This document shows positions 48,201 through 57,200 of a DNA stretch of 64,000 nt, piece after piece. Positions within the stretch are counted from its first letter, which is position 1. Each line of letters begins with the position of its first letter. Position numbers and translations under genes: made by a program. The stretch is from Dipylidium caninum (lineage: Eukaryota > Platyhelminthes > Cestoda > Cyclophyllidea > Dipylidiidae). The notes under the pieces were generated by a model. It ran no database searches, was not told the DNA's origin, and worked only from the letters and a program-made list of their open reading frames with translations. The stretch is from the NCBI GenBank assembly GCA_017562135.1, contig QEYB01001179.1:469001-533000 (forward strand), given 5' to 3'.

Positions 48201-51200
48201 ACGGGGCGGGGAGACGACGAGGATGCCACCGAGCCCGCCTAATGGCAAGTGTTGCCCCGGAGACAGTCGTGCATCACAGCCGCTCAAACGCCCAGAACCC
48301 TCCGAAGGCCTCGGGGCTACCGGCTTTTCGGCAGCCTGCGACCGCCTTCAGTTGGAGTAAACGCCACACGACGACCTTCTGTTAAGTTCGCTTTCGCGCT
48401 ATCTCCTCTGTTTTCCTTCCGTGGTTTCCAGTCGGCGAAGATGGACTTTGTGGAGACTTGCCTCTCCCCGACGGGTACAGCGTTGAATGCCATTGTCAAC
48501 TTCACGGACGGCTTTCATGACCAACTCTGTCGCCTGGTGGAGTCTAGTGAGCAGCAGTCCTTCCTCATCCGACGAATGCGGTGCGACGCGGCGCCACGGG
48601 AGATGCACCACGTCCACGCGGCCTCGGAGACGGGCTCCTCTTTGCAGCTCTTCGTGGTGCAGAACCTCTTCTCCCCGCCCCACAGTACCAACCAGCAGAT
48701 AAATCGCCTCCTCCGACGTCAGGTCAGCCTCCTCTCCATCGTCAACCAGGAGCTGCAGCAGTACAATACAGCCGGACACCTGGGCGGCGTGGAGAGTCTG
48801 GAATGCACCCGATGCGAGCGTCTCAGCGGCGATGACGGCGCTCGAGGTGTTGGCAGCTCAATGAGCTGTCGCCGCGTGGACCGGCGGCTTCGGGTGAACA
48901 TGACGGAGCATTGGAAGCTGTTCAAGAAATTCAATCAGGCAATTGCCGCGTGCACTCAACGCCTGGACGGCTTGAACAAGGATCTGGAGGCCACGCGGTC
49001 GGCCAACCTGAAGTACATTCAGGCGTTTGCGAGGAACTTGGCCAACGACGTCTCGGAGGGCGGAGCTGGAATACGTGGGTAAGTCAAGATCGTCCTGCCT
49101 CCAACACCCGCCGCAAATTCGCTCGCCAGTCAAAAGCAACATTTGAGGTTCAAATACTCGCACGATGGTGTTAAGACGTTAAACAACCGGAATTCTTTCG
49201 CGGCGTCGCTATCGGTTAAACGTTGACGTGTGAGTTGAGGCCGCTTTCTTTCCGTCTGGGCCATCGTTAGACGCGGCGGAGTGATTTGAGAGGGCCTCGC
49301 CTCCCCTCGCGCCCCTCTTCCGCATCGGCCGGTTTCGACGTTCGGGTGGGCGTTTTCGAATTCGGGGGCTCCCCGTGACAACTGGGAGGTCTAAAAGAGC
49401 AGTTCGACATCCTTTTTTCCTTCGTCGAGCGCAGCCAGCACTCCCCGAGCCTCTCTTGCAGCTCTGACGGGCTGGGATGGAATTTAGGCAACTGTCGATG
49501 GCAGTGGCGGCGCTGGTGGTCGGGCGGCGGCTCGGTCAAACGTGGAGCGTGGTGATGAGAACCAAGTGGCTTTATTGCGTCCTCACCGACGTGGCCTTTG
49601 TACTCATCACGCTTTTACGACACCCTAGAGGCATCAACTCAATTTCCTGTTCACTTATCACAAGCCCGCATCTTTGGGGTTTACACCTCTTCTGCGATCA
49701 CTCAAAACCCCTCCGTCTCCGATTCTGCCTCCGACTCACAACTCGGCTCCATTTCCGGCGAAATATGAAGGTCAGAGGCACAAAAAGATGGATTTAAGGG
49801 GACTTCTCCCCACCCTTCCTCAGCAAGACAAGAGGCGGAAGGCGGGCGGCGGCGAGGGGCTCTTGAACCTCGCATGGACGCCGCGTCCGCGTGGGGTGGG
49901 GAGGCGAAGGACGAGGAAGGCGGAGGGTCGGAGGAAGGGAAAGAGGAGGGAAGCCGGGAATCTGCAGCTATACCGCGGAGATAATGGTGTTTTTGTGTGT
50001 CGCAGACCTCATCCACGTCGCCCTCTAGTTGCTATCGCGACGCGGTGGTGTAAAGTCTTCAGAATTTCGTCTTAACTGGTGAAAAAGAGTGGCTCCACCC
50101 TGGTGACGAGGCCATGTCAACGCAAGCAGCCGCTTTCCACAGGGCGCTGCGAGTCGCGTGGGAGCATAGCGTGGGCCCGTTCGACGACATCCGCGAGCAG
50201 GGATTATTCGTGCTGCGGGGGAGGAAGGAAGGGAGGGCGGCGGGGGCGGGTCAGAGAGCGCGCTTTGAGGACAGTTTGGAAGGAGGCCCGGCTTCACCGG
50301 GCAGCCCGTCTCACTCCGACGGTGTGGACAAGCGGCGTGGGCGTCTGCGCATCCTCCACGCCGCTGGCAGAGACACAGGCCAGCGGTTCGTCTCGCGCCG
50401 TTGTGTTTCCCCCAAAGCTGCTTTCCTAAGGCGGGGCGGCTTCAGCACGGTTGACTGGTTTGGAGCGAGCGTCTCGGCGCTGTGACAGGCCCAGCCACCC
50501 GTGACGCGTGGTCCTCGTCTAATAATCACCCCTCAAGGACTGTCCGTCTTCCGTCGCCCGCCTTCCTCTCCGTTGGAAAGTTGACGTCCGGTCGCCCCCT
50601 CGCAGCCTCCGTCGTTCTGACGTACCGCAGCATCTTCCTTTCCCACCGGAAAAGGAATTTTTGTGACAAAATGGCCTGCCCAAGAAAGCGGGCTGATAGG
50701 TCGACTCGGGTTTGTGGGAGGCAAGTCGCCTGTCAGGACTAATTAGTTGGACGCGGTGGCCCAGACGATATCCACGCACGTCGAAGCGGCGGTGCCGACG
50801 TTTGTCGGGCCGAAGGGCTTCGAGGCTGATGCCCCGCGCGTGCTCTGCCGCCCTCGGGTCCAGTGTGTCCACGCCGTCGAGGTCGAGGTTGTTGTGTCTC
50901 ATTCGTCGACAAGTCACGTCTCTCGAGGCGGGGGGGGGGAGGGGGAGAGTGGGGGGCGGGGGGAGTGGGGCGCTTCCAGCACATCGAGACAGCGCGGAGT
51001 GAGGCGTGACGGGGCGAGGGGAGGCGAGGCGGTGTTGTTTTCCCCGCACGAGACGGTCTCGCCTAAAAGCGGCAGCAGCCTCGAGTTTCTGCCTCCTTGC
51101 GAAGAAGAAGAAGAAGAAGAAGAAGAAGAAGGGGAGGAATAAGAAAAAGTAGGCGACGAGGCAACGAGTCTCCCATGCAACGAAGTGCTCCATAAGCCTT

Positions 51201-54200
51201 TTACGTCTGTTTAAATTATGCAGAAGTTTCCTCTCACCTCGGTACATGGCAGGTGCTCTGAAGAAAGAAATAAACCCATTTGTTTGCAAATGGAATTTAA
51301 GAAAAGGAGAAGTTTTCATAAACTCCCGTGTATTCCCCATTTCACGGGGGGAGCAAATGCATTTCAATGGGAGGGAAGGAAGCCACAAGAGGACACTTTT
51401 TGATTAATTAACTGTCACTTTTTGTCTCAACTGTCAAGGACATCTGGGAGGTCAGACGAAAAGGGGGAAGAGAAGGTGGGGAGGAGGGGTGGAAGGAGGA
51501 GGAGGTGGAGGAGGACGACGCTCCCCACTCCCGAGAGTGGCTTGATCACGTCCACCGGAAAGTTCTGTCCGCTTCTAATAACAACAACAAAAAAATAAAT
51601 TTATTTGTCGCGCGATGTCATTCTTTATTTTTAGTGTCTAATCTTTACACACTGATGTAGCAAATTAATAGGAGAATTTTAAAATTTGTCGAAAGTGTTT
51701 GGTGAAGATGGTGGGAAGAAGTGGGCAGCAGGCGATTTCAGCCCTTCCGATGGCAAAATGGGAGGTCGCGGAAGAACTCAGCTCGGAGGGGATGGGTGCG
51801 GAAATGCCCACTTTCTGACGAGGTGGGCAGAAGGTGGGTGGTCCGAGCGATTGGCAGCAGGCGACTTGGACCTTTTGGTGACCCACCTCCCCGACGGCCA
51901 CCTTTGACCGACGACGATGGTGTTGCGGACGAATTGGAGGAGGATTCTTCTCCGACAACAGCGCAGATCGCAGAAAGGTTTACTCCAACTCGGCAAACTA
52001 TCTCGTGCCATATGCGGAAGATGTGATTTTCGTGGAAATATTCAGAACTGAGTGCCCGGTGAAGTAAGTGGGAAGAATTGGGATGAGCGGGTTGGAACAA
52101 ATTCGAGCCCTTCTTGAACCGGATGATAAGTGGGGATGAAAGTGCGAGGAGAAATTCGTAAGTATGACTCCGCCAACTCTGAAGGACTCTGAATGAGAGA
52201 ATGTTGTTGTTGGTGCGTGTGGTCGGTGGCGGAGCAGTGCATTAGGCGCCTCTAAAACCGAACAAAAAGCTGAATTGGGCGAGAGCAAGTGGAGAAGTTA
52301 AAGACAGCAATCGAGGAGGAGAAGCCGGCGGAGTTAAAGAGGGAGGAAGATCCTCCTCTGACAAAATCTGAAATCGCCGATAGGTTCAATTCAGCTCAGA
52401 TGAAATGGGTGTGGAAGTTCAAACGACCGCACAAATGAATTCACAAAGATTTGGAAGAGCGACTGGCCCTACGCACATCTCTGCTTCCTCGGAAAAGGAC
52501 TGAGCCTTTCTCGAACCGGAGGGTAACCGTGAAAGGTGGATCGCCCGCGGAAAAGTCGGGGGAAAAGAGCCGGCAGAAGCCAGACCTTCTACACTTTGAC
52601 ACCGCTGTCAGTCGTCGGCGCAAATGGATGCAATCGGAGTTGTTATTGTTGTTGTCTAAGGCACGTCTCCCACGTTGTTTGCCATTGTCTCCCCGTGACA
52701 CGGAGGGGCACAGCTGCAAGACGAGCAGTCGGATGCCCTCCTCCTTCTCCTCCTCCTCCTCCGCCCCGTGATTTTCCATCCGACGAGTGGATTGGCTCCC
52801 GACCGGCGACCTCGTCGTTCCCCGCCGAGATGCGACGGACGATTTACCCACCGGCTGGGTCCCTGAGGACATGCTGCACATTTCCAGACGGGCGAAGTCC
52901 GGCTGTCGGGTGGAAATCGCAGCAAATCCTCTTTGAAGGCGTCAAAGTGTGGAAGGGGAGGGCGCTTGTTCGTGTGTGTGTTTGAAGACTGCGGTGAGAG
53001 AAGCCGCGTTAATAAAAAAAATCTCAACCGAGAACGCGCAAAAGTTGGAGACTCGTCGTCAGCACTCGGTGGACGATAAATTTATGGTCCACCAGAAGGT
53101 TTTGTCCCTTCGATGCCCCCTTTTCGACACGTCGTAGCACATGTTTATTTGACGCGTGTTCGGCTCCCTACTTTTATCCTTTAATGTATACACTCCGATG
53201 TGACAAATCGGCGGAAGCCGAGTTTATTCACGCCAGGCGTTGGGGCCCATGCCTCCTCCTGAGGCTCCTTCACGCCGCTCCACTTTTGCGAAGTGCCGCA
53301 GAAGCATGCAGGAATTTGTTGCAAGCGTTCGGTGGAGGGAGGTTCACCTCCCGTCAGGACGTGCAGAAGATGGCTGCAAACTGTGGAACAGGCGGGTTCG
53401 ACCTGCCTGAAAGGCCGCGTGTTGTGGCCGAGCACCTTTCCTCGACGCGGATGTCGTTGACCGAGTTGACAGGAGCGGGACTCGCGGAAAGACTCAAAGT
53501 TCAGCCGGGCGAACCATGTGGGAGGGCTGTCGGCGGACAGGATCGGTGTGGAGGTGTTCACGAGAAGAATTTGGAGGATTGAGCCAACCTGTGCGCATTT
53601 CTGTTTGCCCCTCTTAAACCGCACGAGAACGTCGGGTGGAAAGTGGATCATCGGCGAAAAAGTCGTGAGGAAAGGGGCCTCTTGTGCGCCCAGAGAGCCC
53701 GGAAAATGCCGCCCTTCACCTTGAGAGCAAATTTGACTCGGAAAGGAAGAAAGAAAGAAAGAAAGAACATTGCGGTGTGTGTGGTGGGATATTCGCCGAC
53801 CGAATGCACCGTGAGCTTTCTGAAACCGGCCGAAAAGGCCGCGTCGGAGAGGTGCTGGCACCAAGTGGAGGAGTCGAAGACGCCCGTCCACGGAGAAGAG
53901 GGAGGAAGTCGGTCTGCGCCGTGGTGCAGCCAGGCCGAAGGCTGCTTTGGCGGACTCGTCCGAAAGGCTGGAAAATCCTGTCCCATGCGCCCCATTCGCC
54001 GGACTGAACACCCTGCGGCTGTCACTCGTTTTCGCTGTCCTTACAAAATATTTTGCAGAGCGCAAAATTTAAAAGAAATTCGCGAATGAGGAAGATAATA
54101 AACGAGCATTAGTAAACTTTTTTGTATCAAAAGATGAAGTACTTTTCAAAAAGGAGGCATACATAGTGTTCGCACACTGGCAGAAAATCACTAAAAATAT

Positions 54201-57200
54201 TACCAATTATAAAATTTAATCAAGTTTATTGACAGTAAGAAAAGCTTTTATTCTGTTTTTATTCCGAAAAAAGCGGACAGAACTTTTCGGCAGACGCCAC
54301 GTAGTGTCCACGTAGTGGACAAAGGCAGTCGGAGGGGCTGTGGACGTCTCCGCCGCGTCCGAAGTCGAGTCGCGACGCGTTTTCGTCCTCGCGAGTCCTC
54401 CACTTCTCCCTTCCCCTGCCTCCATTTCTCCCTTCTTCCCACTCCACGTCGATTTTGTTCTTGGCTAGGGGAAATTCGTCCCCATGAAGTGGCACTTTTA
54501 TTGTTTTCACTGCCAAAGTCTGCAACTTGGCACTGTCTTTTGGCTCTCCGCCCCCACCTCGTCCAGCACCGGTGCGTCTCACCTCGTCGTTTTGCACCTG
54601 GGAGGGGGAGGAGTTGTGAAATTTCCTCTCTTTTCCTTCTTCTTTTTTACGCCCCACGTGTCTGCTGCCGTAGAGACGCAGTCGGTCGTTATGGCGGAAC
54701 GGGGGAAGGCGGGGATAAAATTTTCCCTACAATTTAACATCAACTGGGGCGTAAAAATTCATACTCCCTCCACTGCCGCTTTCAAGCAGCCAAGTCCTCT
54801 TCAACACTCAATGATTCGCTTTTTTGCTCACCTGTACACGAGGTGAATTGTCCGCCCAGGGAGAAAAGGTACATCGTGGGGCAAAGAGGCAGGCTGTTCC
54901 CCGTGCAGTGGCTCAGCGACTCTCCCTCCACCGTGACTGTCCGTGCCTCGGGCAGGGGCGTCCACCGGGCATGGAAGCAGTTGTGGTGCACCTCTTCCGT
55001 CGGGAAGGGTCGACGCAGGGCGTGGAAGGCGGTTGTCTGTGGAATTTTGGGCTTGGCGGATAGAAGATGTAGCCGCGAACCCGGGGAGCCCCGCGGACCG
55101 ACACGAGATGGGAGGGAGGCGGCCTGCCTCCCGCGAACAAGCGCCGGGGTCGTCGAGACTCCACAATCTCTGTGGGGGGGGGGGGGGGCACGTAAGGCGA
55201 ACGTGAGGAGGTCCCCGTTTCGCGGTAACGAGGCGTCACACGTCACACCGACCTCCCCGTCCTCCGTCCCCCTCCACCTCCCCACTGTCCCTCCTGCAGT
55301 GGTAAGCACCTTCCACTGCGAACTTCGGCGAGGAAAGTAAGGAGAGCGAGTGTCTGCGAGCACAAAGCACGAAAAGCCCGGACCCACGGGAGGGCAGACT
55401 CCCGCGTCGCACCGCATTTCGTGCCCGGATGTACGTGGAGCCAGTTCGGTCGCACTTTGTCCACTCCCTCCTCGGCGGGGAGTGTCCGAGGAGGGCGAAC
55501 GAGCCCACTTTGTCGGGTGCTCTCGCCTGCCGACGCTGCCAGGGCGGAGGAGGTGGATGTTCGGCGCTCCCGACTCGCCATATTTTGCCGGGTGGTGTCG
55601 CACTCTGTCAGGTCGTTCGGCCACTTCACCACCGCGTCTGTTTTGGGTCGTCAAGGGGACTGCTTGAATCGGATGTTACAATTGACAATTAAACAATGTC
55701 CCCGCAAATCCTTTTACCACAACTCCCCAGAGCGCGTTTGTGTTTGTGTGGAGACGATGATATCTGGACTGAAAAAGGAAAGGGCGGGGCGGGGAGGGGA
55801 GAGGTGGGACCGAATGGAGCGCGGAAAGGCGACTGGGTTGCCCATTACTCGCCACGGCATCGTTTGATTTCGCCATATCGGACAAAAAAGCCATTGCTCC
55901 TCCTCCTCGAGGACAGACTTTGTTGGCCTAATGGAGGCGGTCATTGCGGCTTCAGGTAATGGATCCGCACTGACCATTTCGACAAAACCCTCTTTCCTCT
56001 CGCCCCGTTCCAGCACTTTCTTCCTGTGATCAGCTGCCCAGTGCGCTCTGGCATTCACACCAGGCAAGACGGGGCCAAAACGGAGGGCGAGGACACCGGA
56101 GGATGCGAGGGGAAGGCGAGTAGATTGGCTCTCTAAAGGTGCCCACAGAAAAAAGTATTTTCATCCAGTTAAATTCGATAACATGAGAAGTACTTTCTAC
56201 TTATTATCTCTTTTACTCGGACTACGACTTCACTAGGTGTGTCAAAAAAAGCGTATGAATGCTGATTTGGGGTGAAACGGCGAAAGGGCGAAATGCCCAA
56301 GTCCCGGTTTGAGATGAACACCCTGGGAGCGACGGGTTGTCAGACTCCCTGCCCAAAGACAGCGCCCGATCGGGTTGGGCGATTACGACGACCACTGGAC
56401 TACTAATTACGGAGATTACAGGTCGGAAGACAACGACTTTTTGGCATAAAAATATTTGCATTTGAGGAGGAGACCTACCGGGCAACGACAAGTTGGGTGA
56501 AGCCTCCCTCTCGTCTCTCCTCTGGTCCCCTCCGTCGTCTCTTCGCTCTCATCCGCCTTGTGCTTATTCCGTGTTGAAGGCCTAAGTGGACCACCGCCAA
56601 GGCGGGCGATTGAATTGCCCACAAAACGGCCATTAATCGCCCTCAAAGCCGCGCCTACGGTTGGAGGAGTTGACGCTGGGGCAAATTGGTGAGAAGACGG
56701 TCGCGTGTAAAAGCTTCGGTGCGACAAGAACAACGACTGCTGCACCAACTATGGAATGTGCGAGTAGGGGACGAAAGGGCGGGAGAGAAGACGATTTCGC
56801 GAGGGATTTGAGGGCCAAATGCACATTTCCGTTGCCTCCTAATGCTCGTCTCACTTCTTTCGGGAGTGGGAGGCTGCAGCAAAGTGCCTTACAAAAACAC
56901 TGCAACTCGACAAACGAGCTTCCTCCTCCCGCTGCTGACAGCAGCCGCGGACATCTGAGGGAGGCGAGTTCTCCCACCGCCACGAAGTATTGCCACCTCA
57001 ACGCGTTCGGGGAATCCAACATTTGAGGCGGGCGGGGCGAGAGAAGAGGGCGGAGCAGGCGGTGGGAGAGGGGGGGGGGCGGAGGGATTGGGTGTCAAGG
57101 CGTGCAGTCGCAATCCTCAAGTCGCCCTCAGAGAAGAGGCGCGAGAAAGAGCACAGTTGCCCAGGCAAGTTGAACGAGGACTCCTCCTCCTCCTCCTCCT

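Noticed and set aside
50519..51388. 289-codon minus-strand open frame
   Set aside because: It includes a poly-Phe stretch from an (AAG)n tract and GC-rich shadow sequence. The plus strand gives the more protein-like reading over 50747-50922.
53181..54065. 294-codon minus-strand open frame over the mariner relic
   Set aside because: It is the reverse shadow of the decayed transposase, which explains this sequence on the plus strand.
54782..55654. 290-codon minus-strand open frame taken as one exon
   Set aside because: Only the part 54832-55036 has splice sites and coding-like codons; the rest is GC-rich filler.
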